From: Diorhabda sublineata
Lineage: Eukaryota; Arthropoda; Insecta; Coleoptera; Chrysomelidae
DNA length: 64,000 nt
Assembly: GCF_026230105.1 (NCBI RefSeq)
Contig: NC_079476.1
Location: 41,096,559 to 41,160,558, forward strand
Direction: 5' to 3'
The translations under genes were made by a program, and so were the position numbers. Shown here piece after piece: positions 47,621 through 58,400 of the stretch. The notes under the pieces are model-generated. The model worked only from the letters and a program-made list of their open reading frames with translations. It was not told where the DNA came from and ran no database searches. The first letter of the stretch is position 1, and each line of letters starts with the position of its first letter.

Positions 47621-48289
47621 AAGATTTATTTCGTTTCTTTTGTTCTATTTGTAAACAATTTATTTTCCTCTATGGATTTTGCTTCGAAATTTCGTTCTCC
47701 AGTGGGTCAGTTCACGTCTGGTACCCAGTTTAAACCAAACATTGTTTTGAATCCGCTTCAATTATCTATGCAATTTTTCTTATTTCTATTTTGAACCATT
47801 ATCTTTGTGAATACTGTTTTGTGAACACTTTCATCTTCTAGATGCAGGTGGTATAGCATAAATTTTCAACTTTATGTAGCCTCGAGAGGAAATCAATGGA
47901 AATTAGGTCGGAAAATTCGATGAAACATGTCGAATTTCCATCAATACAACGAGATAATTCGCCGGTCCAAAATTCTTACTAAAACATTCAATTTTTAAAG
48001 TATTTTCGTATGACGTTTTCGGAAAATATGTGGATTGGTATCACACCAATGAAGAAAGTTATACCCATCAAAGAAAACGTCTTCCAACCTTCATCTTCTC
48101 TTAAACGAAAACGGTAAACTATTACCATTTTGTACCATTTTTCTGCTATTCTTTAAACAATTGGACGCTCCCGACGACCTATTTTTCAATATGGTTTCCG
48201 TCAAAGAAAGAGTCTTGCTAGTCTAATCATTTTGTTTTACCAAATCAACTTTGACATACAGAATAGAAACCAGAGAGGAAACCAACAAA
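47621..48289. other. gap without recognised features
   Basis: AT-rich DNA with no ORF or repeat that I can support. Confidence 0.45.
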
Positions 48290-48635
48290 ACAACTGAAAC
48301 AAAATGAAAACGACTATAGTGGACAAAACAAGAGGAGATCCAATCAGGAACACTGACATCAGGAAACAATGTGGGGTGCAAGACATCGTGAGATGGGTAG
48401 ACAAAGAAAAAAAATACTGGTACGTCCACGTGAGAAGAATGAAGAGACTAGACTGTCAATCATTGTACTTGAAGGGAAACCAATAGGGAAAAGAAAACCC
48501 GGGCGACTACCATAAAGATGGATGGACAGCTGGTAGTCCACCTCGCAGGAACTGATACAAAGGAACCTGCAAAACTAACAGATCATGAGATTTTAAAAAT
48601 GAATAAGAAGAAGAAGAAGAAGAAAAACCCTTTTT
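48290..48635 (+). mobile_element. LINE 3' end with AAG tail
   Basis: The plus strand reads DKTRGDPIRNTDIRKQCGVQ, then DIVRWVDKEKKYWYVHVRRM, and after frameshifts GKENPG and DGWTAGSP, which correspond to the GKR-PGRPPKRW-D-W closing segment of insect RTE/Jockey-like LINE ORF2 proteins (pattern RI-N--IR---G---I--------RW--HV-RM). The element ends in an A-rich tail that passes into AAG repeats (about 48601-48632). All upstream RT sequence is missing, as in a 5'-truncated LINE insertion. ORFs on the minus strand here are shadows. Confidence 0.75.
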
Positions 48636-48818
48636 GGTTTTCGATAAACCGTTTTGAAAATTGGTATTTTAAACAACAAAATTTAAACATAATATTAGGT
48701 GGTGTCAATTAGATTGTCCTCTAAGATAAAAATTAACTTTTATCAAGTATATATTCAATTTGAATCTTCGAAACAACTTCTCTAAAATATCGAATTTTCT
48801 TTTTGTCTTGTATGTCTA

Positions 48819-49063
48819 TTATGCAATGCGGTTAAACTTCGACCCGTCACGATCGAAACAAAGAGCGTAATCGGAATGTTTGCAACGCCCTGGTTCGTAA
48901 CACAATGACTGATAAAAATTCATGAAGGATGCTGGTGAATACAGATCTTCCTCGAGGAACAATTCAGGATATGGAGCATTATTATATATGATGTCCACCG
49001 TTTTGTAGGTATATCCGGAGCGGTATCGGAGATCTCGAGGATCTATTTCCTTTTTGGTCGAAT
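48819..49063 (-). CDS. candidate terminal exon of an unknown host gene
   Basis: The minus strand has a good acceptor (TTCCTTCCTAG just above 49063) followed by an 80-codon open frame to a TAA at 48819-48821. The exon is about 45% GC against about 30% around it and has balanced amino acid use: STKKEIDPRDLRYRSGYTYK, PYPELFLEEDLYSP and a cysteine-bearing end (LCYEPGRCKHSDYALCF, spacing C-5-C-7-C). The full ORF extends to 49199, but the extra N-terminal part is I/F/Y-rich and looks intronic. I do not recognise the family. The cysteines would fit a secreted or extracellular domain, which is inference. Upstream exons would lie at higher coordinates. The phase at the acceptor is one base into a codon. 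Confidence 0.5.
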
Positions 49064-49429
49064 CTAGGAAGGAATATAAACCAGTTCTTGCAATAAGAAT
49101 AAAATAAATGGTTGTACAGTCGAAATAATTAACCTCGAGACTAAAAATTGTACACTGAAAAACCTGTTCATATTTAAACTTTTGAAAATGTATGTTCACA
49201 AAATTTTGAAGGAACTTTATGCATATAGAGAAGTGATTCGTGATACTAAGTTAGTTATAGTGAATCCCTTAGATCTGAATCCGGGAGAAAGTTGCAGTGT
49301 TGAAAATTGGATTCATTCTATTTTAGATAGACAACTTTATTGAGCATTTTCATCATTATTTTCAGAGTTGCGGCATGATGATAATAAGTTTAATAACATA
49401 AGATATGTTGACGAAAAATTACAGAAAAT

Positions 49430-49720
49430 ATGAGAAGAATCATGGAGCAGTATGGGCTACACATGAATTTAAATAAAACTAAATACATGTACTTATCGAA
49501 AATGCAAGATCAGAATGCACAATTACAAATTGGAAATAACCAGATTGAAAAAGTGCAGAAATGCAAATATCTAAGGATTTGGATTAATTAGAGTACTTCG
49601 GTCATGTATTAAAGGGACACAGAGGGAAAGAGACCCAAAATCATTGGATAAGATCTATAAAAGTTGTCGAATTGAGATGTATAAACAATTCCTTGCCCTG
49701 CCGAAAGTTGATTGGTTTAT
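49430..49720 (+). mobile_element. LINE reverse transcriptase thumb fragment
   Basis: Frame 49442-49591 reads MEQYGLHMNLNKTKYMYLSK, then QIGNNQIEKVQKCKYL, matching the region after RT motif C in RTE/Jockey-like LINEs (YGL-IN--KTKYM--S, then I--V--FKYLG). After the stop a second frame reads EYFGHVLKGHRGKE, the WFGHV-R segment from much nearer the C-terminus, so a deletion joins two distant parts. The catalytic FADD motif is not present. Same orientation as the LINE end at 48290-48635, but the order is wrong for one element. Confidence 0.7.
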
Positions 49721-49934
49721 TATTTACTTACGTTGAAAAATTGATTTATATAAGCAACCAAAATATGGAAAATCAGTAGTTAGATAAAAGACAATCACCA
49801 GAATCAGTCGCATACAAAAGTTGATTCGAGCAGAAAGTCTTACTGTGTATCTGGTGCAATTATGGAGGTTTAGTAAATCATTCCAGATGATCCAACTGTT
49901 AGTATCAAGGTATATAGTATGTTAAGTATTTAAA

Positions 49935-50185
49935 GAAAGCGGGTTCTCTTACAGGACAATGCTAAGCCACACACTGCGAATTTTACGCGGAATAAGTTGG
50001 CGGTATTGACCTCCTACAACATCCAGGATGTAGTCCGGATGTTTCACCGTCAGATTTCTATTTATTCAAATCCTTTGCAAAACTATTTAGTGGAGAAAAA
50101 TTCGAATCCGAAGGAGATGTTGGACACTGACATTCTTTATGATACACCCTCTATATTTTTGAATGTCTTTGGCGTTATTTAATTG
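49935..50185 (+). mobile_element. mariner transposase C-terminal relic
   Basis: The plus strand reads VLLQDNAKPHTANFTRNKL, the second-aspartate block with DN intact, then after a frameshift CSPDVSPSDFYLFKSFAKLF with the third aspartate, and SGEKFESEGDVGH from the following segment. The residues and their order are those of mauritiana-type mariners. A stop and further frameshifts follow, and no terminus was found. The ORF at 49997-50182 is in the wrong frame for most of this. Confidence 0.7.
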
Positions 50186-52809
50186 ACTTCTAATTAAAAT
50201 TGAGGTGCCCATTCAAGGACAAGATACCAGCATCAATTTTCCAACTCCCTTTATGTTTGACTTAGAAATATCTGTCTCAAAGTTCAAGTACAATTCTCAA
50301 TAATTACATTTATGTGCCCCCGGTTTAAATGATTATTTCTAAAAAGTTATTTTTTGCTCCACCAAGTACGAATAGGACTATTGGGAATCACATTTTTAAA
50401 TCAATGCTTCAAAATAGGAGGGTGTTATTTGATTTTTTTTAATTTAATGTAACAATGATCGAGAGAAACAACCTTAAATGGATGAAAAATAAAAAAATCG
50501 TCTACAAAAACTTCATTAATTTTATTTGAGTCGATTCGAAATTAGATTTCGTTCTTCCATACTAAATGTTACGATTTTTATTAGATTTCCTCGAGAAAGA
50601 CTTACCGAAACATCAAAAATAAATGAGCTTCGCTGGACAAAAATAAACTATAAAAGTTGAAAATACCGAAAAAAAGGTAATTGCTGCAATCAAAACAAAC
50701 CGGTCATAAAACAAAAATAGTAGAAGCACGCTAAACCATGCCACCACGAGATTCGTTTTCGATCCCTCTTTAGCGTGCGCATCACAGCACTTCGTGGTAG
50801 GAATCTCCGTGAAAATTTATGGCATAACTTCCCAACTACGAATGATTGTAAAAAAAACAAAAAAAAAAGGTTAAAAACCTAATACCAGACAAAAGAATGT
50901 GATCGATAATATCGTTCCTCGTAACTTTCGTATTTGGAATTAGAAAAAGATCCAAAAATAATGTCAAGTGGTAGTGATGGTTTTGTATGTCTTGTAGAAG
51001 ACTTTATCTAATAATTTTTGGAGAATATGATCTAAAGATACGTGTCGAAAAAGAATATTCAATCAAACAAACAAGTACTATTTGAATGATTTGCTTAATC
51101 ATGATTCTATTAAAACAATTGAAAAACGTCAAATTTTTAATACAATTTTCAAGAGCGTTGTTTTGTTTGGATGTTAAACGTGGTAAAAATGGAGCAAAAA
51201 CTATTATCGTTAGAAATTGATTTTTGGCGGCGAGCAGCATGAATTTTAAAGCGCCAACATATTTGAAATATCAGAATACGAGAAATGATGAATGTTGAAA
51301 AAACCATACTGGACAATATAGAAGAGAAGCAATCAAAGAATACCAAAATAAATAATGAATTAGAGGATAGAAATAGAGATTGGGCATCCCAAGGCGTTAA
51401 TAAGTATAATATGTATATATATATATATGTAGATGAAACTGGTTATAAGTCACGACTAACTAGTAAAAAAAAACAACCATTAACAATTATCTGCTATACA
51501 AAATACAAAAACTTTGCTGTAATAAATATTAACCAGTTTCTTTGATATTTGACACAGCCTTCAAAATTCTCCCATGACTGCTTTCCCCATGAATAAAAAA
51601 TTGTTTTTTGTACAGCAGACAAGTATTTTTCGTCAGTAATTCCGGAACGTTTTTATAAACACAAGCGAAACTTTGATCTCCAATTGAGAAAATAATCTCA
51701 ACCTAATGCTGTCGAAATGTAAGTTCCCAAAACCTACCAAAGTGCTAAGAAAACCTCTGTGTAACTTCTATAAATACGCTCGATTGTCTATCAAAAACGA
51801 CATTTCTACAATTCTAGAAAGTGTCCTATAATCGCCGCTGTTTACAAAAATCGTCAAAGGCACTATCAAAAGCGCCTACAAACGTCAAACGATTCGCCAA
51901 ATTTTTGAGTTCCATTATAACCGAACAGGACCTGTTTCACAGCCCATGTCGTGGACTTATCCAATATGGATCACCAATTCCATATTATCTCGAAGAAATT
52001 TATTATAAATTCATTATCGACAGCTCGATTTGCAACTTTCTCTTTCGTAATTGTGTGAATTGTATGAAATGTATCAGAGTTCTTTCCGTAATTTTATCAA
52101 ATATATCGTTAATAAAATTGTTTATTATTCATAAGAATATTCTTCTCCTAAGGATAGGAAAGGACTGTTGGTCCCTTAAGATGGAACGCCTGAACTCCCA
52201 ACTTGAGGTAAGATTAGCGGGCGGCCTCATTAAAGTTGTGTAATAGGTTTGCACCACCTTTCGCTCGGCTGAAGACATGGCTCAGATAGCAGCCAACATC
52301 AGAGTTTATTCTTAGTGTTGTTGATTTGCCGAGAGTTTGGACTCGACTAAAATTACAGAATATTTTCACCGGTCGATATAGAAATAAATATAACCAAGAC
52401 TCTGGTACTGAGAATTTTTCCCAACGTTCATCGCAATTTATAAGAAGATGGATATTTCATGAACGGTGGTCTGTTTGTTTTATCGCAAAAATCGAAACGT
52501 ATTTTTAAACTTTGTTGCATCCATATTTCTGCGCAATCCGTAAAGAAATTCATTTGGTGAAATAGAAAATACGTTTATAAGATGATTTGTTCGGAACTAA
52601 GAATGTGCAAACTTTATCTCAAAACTTCTACTCTCCACCTTTAGACAGTATGAAATGTCCTCTTGCTATGTCACGAATTACTCCAAATGTCTTTGTGCTG
52701 TTCAATATTTCAAATCCTCATTTAGATTGTGGATTTTTCAGGTTAGAAAACAGGGAAACGGAGCTGAGGACAAAATATAGCGAATAAGATTATTATTTGG
52801 TGAAATTTC
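50186..52809. other. gap with one stem-loop and microsatellite
   Basis: At 50726-50778 a perfect 10-bp stem (GCACGCTAAA / TTTAGCGTGC) encloses a 33-base loop in a GC-richer patch; the neighbouring CCACCACGA and TCGTGGTAG can also pair. A short TA microsatellite lies at about 51413-51428. The 140-codon plus ORF at 51821-52243 shows no motif I know. Confidence 0.4.
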
Positions 52810-53012
52810 TCAATGATATCGCTGGTTGTCGCAGTTTTTTGCCTCATCATCAATCAAGCAAGTCGTATTTGTTATAATATATTTCGTAACCCAAACTCCA
52901 TTTGGATCTACTAATTTTATACTTTTCGACCAAGCAAAATTATCGTCGGTTGTTGTATTATTCTGACGCGAGTTGTTTTGCGAAAACTCCAAACTGCATG
53001 GTATAATAATAC
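52810..53012 (-). CDS. candidate exon of an unknown, possibly secreted product
   Basis: From an acceptor-like TCCTCTAG the minus strand reads FSIIIPCSLEFSQNNSRQNN, then KSIKLVDPNGVWVTKYIITN and TTCLIDDEAKNCDNQRYH to a stop at 52810. Composition is balanced and N/T/D-rich, with several N-x-T/S sites (NNS, NTT, NTT), and the start resembles the end of a signal peptide. That would suit an extracellular protein, but no start exon was identified and no family is recognised. It lies about 3.7 kb upstream of the candidate exon at 48819-49063 on the same strand. Because it carries its own stop, the two cannot simply be joined. Confidence 0.3.
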
Positions 53013-54569
53013 TAAACTAGAGGACATCAGGCTTTGTATTTCTTGGGAAATGATGAGTACCTAATTGTAGTACTGTTTTGTTTCTTCCAGCAATATACGG
53101 TACAGATGAAGACTACTAAAATGGCTATTCTAACTTCATTGGCTTCTGTCCGTAATAAACTATTTACCTACAGTCTCTGAAGACGAAAACTTGGTAGTAG
53201 AAACGCCTGTAGGACAGTGTAGTTATGAGTGTTGGTGTAGTTATCTAACTAAAGTGTACTTTAGTCATTTCGTACCAAGAAAAACATTTTGAGGTACAGC
53301 AGAAATGACAAATTAAAAAACTAAAGGTACCAGACTAATACCAGAATTATATAGCTTGTCTTCACATTGTTTTGGATAATTTTTAAGACAATCCTCTTTT
53401 TATATACTCTGTTGTACGTTGTTATAATTTATAATCCTTAATGTATTATTGTTAATTATCAATCAAATTTAAAAGTTTTTAATAATAACATTCTGATGAA
53501 TCTACGCGTGCAATCATTTTTCATAATCTTTATAGATTTATGGTTTTAAGAATTTTACGTATATTAATTTTAAATCCATTTCTGTGTGGAGGTATTGATC
53601 CATTAAATAGTTACAGCAAGATTAATAAGTTTCAAATTTGATCGAACCGAAACTTTCTACTGGACAAATATTGTCGATTTATTTTCATCTAGGTTTTCAA
53701 TTCAAATCTGTAGAGAGGTAAATAAATAACTAACTTTCGTAATGTCTTTCCGTCTCAACGACATTCCCATAAACGACTACAAAGAGACAATATTCGTCAT
53801 GAGAAAGCATTCAATACTAAAATATTAATCTACGACAGCAACTGCGAGACACCCCACTGAAGGGCTCGTTTCTCGTTTCGTCCGGGGTGAAATTCGTTGT
53901 TACAATACAAAACGATTGGCAGAGGGCGTCTTCTTTCGTCTTACAGGACAGGATTTTAAAAATTAAGACTACTAGTAAGTTTGGAAATTTTCAAACTCTA
54001 GGTACATCATAATTATATGAATCGTAACATATTTTTTGTTTGTAAATGTATTTGAACTTATTGTTTTGACAGTCTTTTCAAAAGTGTCTATCTCGACTTT
54101 GAGTACCTTTTATCAAAAAGTCAAAAAATCTAAAAAAAGCGCTTTGAAATCGCTTCGGACCAACTTCAAGTTTAGAAATAAAGGAAGCAGTTAGATTTTT
54201 AACGTTTTTGTACACACTAAAGCCGCAGAAATATGTTTGAAAGCAGTTTTCTTAAGGAGACTTCACACGAAGGTTTAGCAGATTTTCTTGAAGACTGGAT
54301 TTTTGATGAAGCGAACTAATGGCACCGACTACAAGGAGAAACTTGTGAAAACATTTTGGAATTTTTCGTTGTGATACTATAGAAACACAAAAAGACAAAA
54401 TAGTTGAGGATGACACAACACAAAAATACCTATGGGCTGGAAAGGAAAGAATAATCGCTTCCAGACAAAATGAAACCCAGCTGATAACTGAAGTAATCGG
54501 AAAACTATGATGAAAACCCGGATACCAAATATCTGATATCAAACTCGTAATTTGGAAATTTTCGAAGAC
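53013..54569. other. gap with a GC-richer patch
   Basis: About 53835-53950 is GC-richer (GAGACACCCCACTGAAGGGC, CGTCCGGGGTGAAATTCG) without a clear ORF. A good plus-strand acceptor-like site, GTTTTGTTTCTTCCAG, ends near 53090 and is followed by a 29-codon frame to a stop. No gene is supported. Confidence 0.4.
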
Positions 54570-54725
54570 CTTCCATACAGGTTTCGATCTAGAACCGAGT
54601 AATTTTCATTTTTTTCGCTAAACTGAGGCAGTGATTTGAAGGTCGGCGCTTCCAAACTGACTTGGAACTCAAAGAAACCCTCACAAATGACTAAATATTA
54701 TGAAGTGGGTATTGCAAATCTATTA
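54570..54725 (+). mobile_element. mariner transposase C-terminal relic
   Basis: The plus strand reads GFDLEPSNFHFFR, a degraded SPDLAPSDYHLF block with the third catalytic aspartate replaced by N. After a frameshift it continues GRRFQTDLELKETLTND and a stop, matching the G-RF-TD-ELK--V--W segment that follows in several mariner families. Neither terminus nor earlier parts were found. Confidence 0.65.
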
Positions 54726-55890
54726 AGATAAACGTCTTAATCTATAGCTGTACGTTACTTATTGTAATAATATATTTTTTATGTATACATTAAAAAAAAC
54801 AATCCCTTGTATTTCATATGAATTGTATAACTCCATAAAAGCTTCAATACCAATTTATAAAGTACGGTTCTGAATTGTTGCAAGAAGAAAAGGGCACGAG
54901 TGCGTTACAAACCCCCGTCAATATGAAAGGAAATAATGAAAACGGATCCAGACTCTCACTTCCAAAGCAATTACTCGAAGTAATATCGTTTTGGCAAGAC
55001 TGTATTATTATTCCAATAATTCTTGACCTTTTTTAAGGTCTTGTTTTTGTCTTGGTTGGAATAAATGTCGTCGAGTCGGCGGTATTATTTGAAAATGTAA
55101 AAATAACATCGGAAAATTATATAAAAGACAAATTTTTTATAAATATTTCGAGAAATAATGATTACGTCTACGATTGCTTCAAAAATTACGAAAATATAAC
55201 AAAATGGAGTGGAAATATATCCACTACAACATTGTCTAACATCTAAAGTCTAAATTACGTTTTACAATTTATTTTTAAATAAAAAAATTATCTCACTACC
55301 TCCATTTTATTTATCTCGATTATTTTTAGGAATCATAGCATATTTTTTTAAAAACTTTGATCCCCTTTTGTTTTAATCAATTACCTTTGACTGAGTAATG
55401 GTTTTTTTTTTGTTATTTGACTTCGAATGTGAAAGCAATCGTGAAATTACTTCATAATTAGTACAATCTAAAAGGATGCACGAGACTAACCCATACAATA
55501 AAACTCCAATTATTCTTTTGTGATATGAAAAATTGCTCGTCGTCTGATTTAGATATCGTCAATTACGATCAAAAATGCTTCGTTAAACTTATCTTTCTTC
55601 CACGACGATAATTACATACCGATAACTTCGCATAGTCTACGAAAGAGAAAACGATTCAGGATATTTGTTACATAAAAAGGAAATTTTCTGGTGATTTTTT
55701 TCTCCTTGATCTACCCCCCGAACGTGTGAAAGTGGAGATGAATCATTGCGAATCGTAAATCAATACACGGAGGTGAAACATGGGCGTTACATTGTTAGAT
55801 AAAGTCAAATTTACAAGTGGAATAGTTCATCGGGATAATTTATTTTGAAAATTATTATAAGGAACTATTTTTTTAGGAAGAAAACGTAAT
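54726..55890. other. gap without recognised features
   Basis: A plus ORF at 55052-55246 is rich in N, I and K and lacks motifs. A small hairpin GACCTTTTTTAAGGTC lies near 55027. Confidence 0.45.
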
Positions 55891-55894
55891 TCGC

Positions 55895-56590
55895 CTTTAG
55901 TTTGAGTTCCCACTGCCGAATCTTTGGGTGGGTATTCAGCTCTAAAGATTTTTCCTATTTTCTTTTAGCCCAACTCTGTGAGTCTGCTGGGTTTTCATGA
56001 ACCAAAGGCGTTAACTATATAAGACTGAAATTCAGCTGGGTTTGGAGTTTCATGCTCTGCAACAGGCTCTAATGAGGTGGAGTTTGGTCTGCAGCTCCTG
56101 TTTATGTCGTTTTCTTCTTAATCTAAAGTCTTAATCAAACTTTTCTGATCTTGAACAACATGATAATCGACATGGACTTTTTTCCAAGTGGTCCAGATGA
56201 TTTTTCCTTCCACGATGTGCACGTTATCTTCTAGTTCATAGCTCATAGTTCATAGGGGTAAGCGGCCGTTAAAGTCGTTGAGCACTTAGGACCATTTTAC
56301 GTTACCAAAGTCCGATGTCCTTTGAGAAGCAGATCAGGCGCTTTGACTTGAACCCTTTGATCTCGTTGTGGGATTTAAACCACGCCTGTGTGAGTACGGG
56401 GCACTCAAAGATAACGTAGTTTGCAGTTTCGTCCTCCTCCATGCACCATCGGCACTCCGGGTCATCTCTGATGCCTATGAACGTCTTAGATGGCAGTGTC
56501 CGGTCACTGGAGCTGGAGCAACTGTTTGGTGAGAGACGAACGGGGTCCGTCTATATGGGCCTCAATCCCTTCCGAGCCCGATTATCTTCT
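55895..56590 (-). mobile_element. LINE 3' end with RNase H tail, zinc knuckle and UTR
   Basis: On the minus strand, TGHCHLRR (56491-56513) is followed by FIGIRDDPECRWCMEEDETA and then NYVIFECPVLTQAWF. This is the TGHC-LRRH---MGI---P-CR-C-EE-ET--H-LFECP signature at the ORF2 C-terminus of I/Jockey/R1-type LINEs, with H of the knuckle replaced by Y. The region downstream (56400 to 55895) has the moderate GC content of the element's 3' part and no host features. Upstream RT sequence is missing. The plus ORF at 56441-56662 is a shadow. Confidence 0.75.
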
Positions 56591-58160
56591 AGTAAATTAT
56601 TTGTTCTTGAAGAACTGATAAAATTTGTCGTTTCATATAAAGGTGAATACTTTCGAGTCTAACGTCAAATAAGTCACCTGTTTTCGTTGAAAAATCTTAA
56701 AATATTATGTCTAAAAGCATCATAAATTTTCTGGAATCTCAATTGTAGAATTCAGGATGGATTCCTCTGATTGATTGTTGGTTCTAATTATTTCAACATT
56801 TCAACACTAATCTTTGTTTTTTCTTTCATTTTAGTAATTTATAGTCAATCTCATATCGACGTCGACACCACTGATCCAGAAAACTTATAGTATTGACTAT
56901 AGAAGAGCAGTATTTTTGCAGTAGTATCAGTCTGGAATATAATATATATTTTAAGTGTATATATATACACTTTTCTAAGGATTCTATCCCTTATATAATG
57001 AAAATCGATAAGGTTTGATGCAGTTTTCGATAGGGGAGATATCGGAAAAGTCGAGCTTCCCTTGTTTACTTTGATAGAATATAATCTGATATTGGGGAAA
57101 CATGTTACGAATGTGAAAGAAAGACATTAATGTGTTTAGAGTCAAGATTGTAGTAGAAATTTTCATAACTAACTATTTTAATTCAATTCCTAACCTAAAT
57201 TTGATGTTTATAACAATTTAAACCACGTTTTCAAACTTGGTGATTCTTCTGCTAGTACAAAAAGTTCCAAATAGATCCAATATTTTGAAGTTGATGCAAA
57301 TCGTGTCCATAAATTCCGTTATACAGACACAGATAGATGCAGATCAAACATGAAAAATGAAATGCTGATCGCCAGAAAGATGATAATCTGATATAATTAT
57401 AGTGAACAAATAACGCCAGAGAAGTTTTAGTAAACAAGTCTTCCGCGAGTTAATTCCGCAACTAGCGGATTAATTAAAGTTCCTACTCAAAAGTAGCTAC
57501 AAAAGGAATCAATCAAAATGTTATAATATTAATCTACCAAACAATCAAATGTAAATTTATAACGCAGAAACCGAGAGAAAGTAGAAGATCAAATTAATTA
57601 AAGTAGGAAAACTAACTTAGCTTTAGATTATTGAGATGTCATATACATCCAAGATTAATCGGTTTAAGAAGAGAATGAGACCTGACCCATGGATGCCAAC
57701 TATTGAAAAATCAACCGATTAATCCCAATGACCATCTCACGGGGGTTATTCCCGGAATTATAGAAGGAATACGTTTGGTGGAGCGTGTTTATCAAAAAAA
57801 AAAACAGTTGGAAGTAATTAGAATGTATAAATAAAAACATATATCGATGATTGAACATTTTTTTCTATTAATCCAAAAATAAAATAATTAAATTTAGATT
57901 CTCAAAGATTATTTTTAGATACACGCACATATAGACAGAAATAAATTGGATTTTTATATCTATAGCAAGTTCAGGTAGGTTTTCAACCCTATAATAATTT
58001 TATTTTAACGATTATCCATAAATTACAGCCTTCAGAAGAAGCAGTCTTAAAAAGTATTATCCTCGTGAATAATCGTTTGTTTTTCATCGCGTTATACCAC
58101 CAACCATTTTAATTTAATACCACAAATTAATTGAATTTTTTTTTTCAAGTCGTAGATTTA
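56591..58160. other. gap with a palindrome and a foldback
   Basis: A 20-bp perfect palindrome AAGTGTATATATATACACTT lies at 56953-56972. A foldback with exact 12-bp arms (GATTAATCGGTT, 57653-57664; AACCGATTAATC, 57713-57724) and weaker outer pairing reaching 57633 and 57738 lies further on. No gene is supported. Confidence 0.5.
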
Positions 58161-58162
58161 GA

Positions 58163-58400
58163 TACACCCTCCGCCAAAAAAGTTTCGGATCTGATCTTAA
58201 TAATGACATACAATAATTATTATACGAATGTTTTCGGATATCTGATCGAGTAATTTTTTATCAAAATTATCCACTAGGTCATTAACTCTTCTTACTGTTG
58301 TGGAAACGTGGCTGGTATCTAATCTGTGGATCTAACCCTTCTGTAAATATTGTCCTACAGATTGTCAATAGGGTTCAAGTCTGGGTTGCGTGTATGGTTC
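58163..58400 (-). mobile_element. Tc1-like transposase C-terminal relic with terminus
   Basis: A terminus-like sequence TACACCCTCCGCCAAAAAAG lies at 58163. Inward, the minus strand reads TRNPDLNPIDNL, a stop, then DNIYRRVRS, matching the SPDLNPIEHLWD-LGRRVR block of Tc1-type DD34E transposases. The catalytic glutamate is changed to D, and the tryptophan codon is now a stop. Later codons (ELMT-W) fit the E-W--I helix. Earlier parts of the protein were not recognised. Confidence 0.7.

Noticed and set aside
48223..48541. Minus-strand ORFs overlapping the LINE 3' end
   Set aside because: They are antisense shadows of the LINE ORF2 C-terminus on the plus strand.
51821..52243. 140-codon plus-strand ORF, the second longest of the plus strand
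   Set aside because: No recognisable domain, shifting composition along its length, and no splice or promoter context. I keep it only as a note in the gap entry.
58340..58395. GGTTCAAGTCTGG resembling a tRNA B box, with a GTGGCTGGTATC A-box-like site upstream
   Set aside because: No cloverleaf can be formed, and the same bases encode the NPDLNPI block of a Tc1 transposase on the minus strand.
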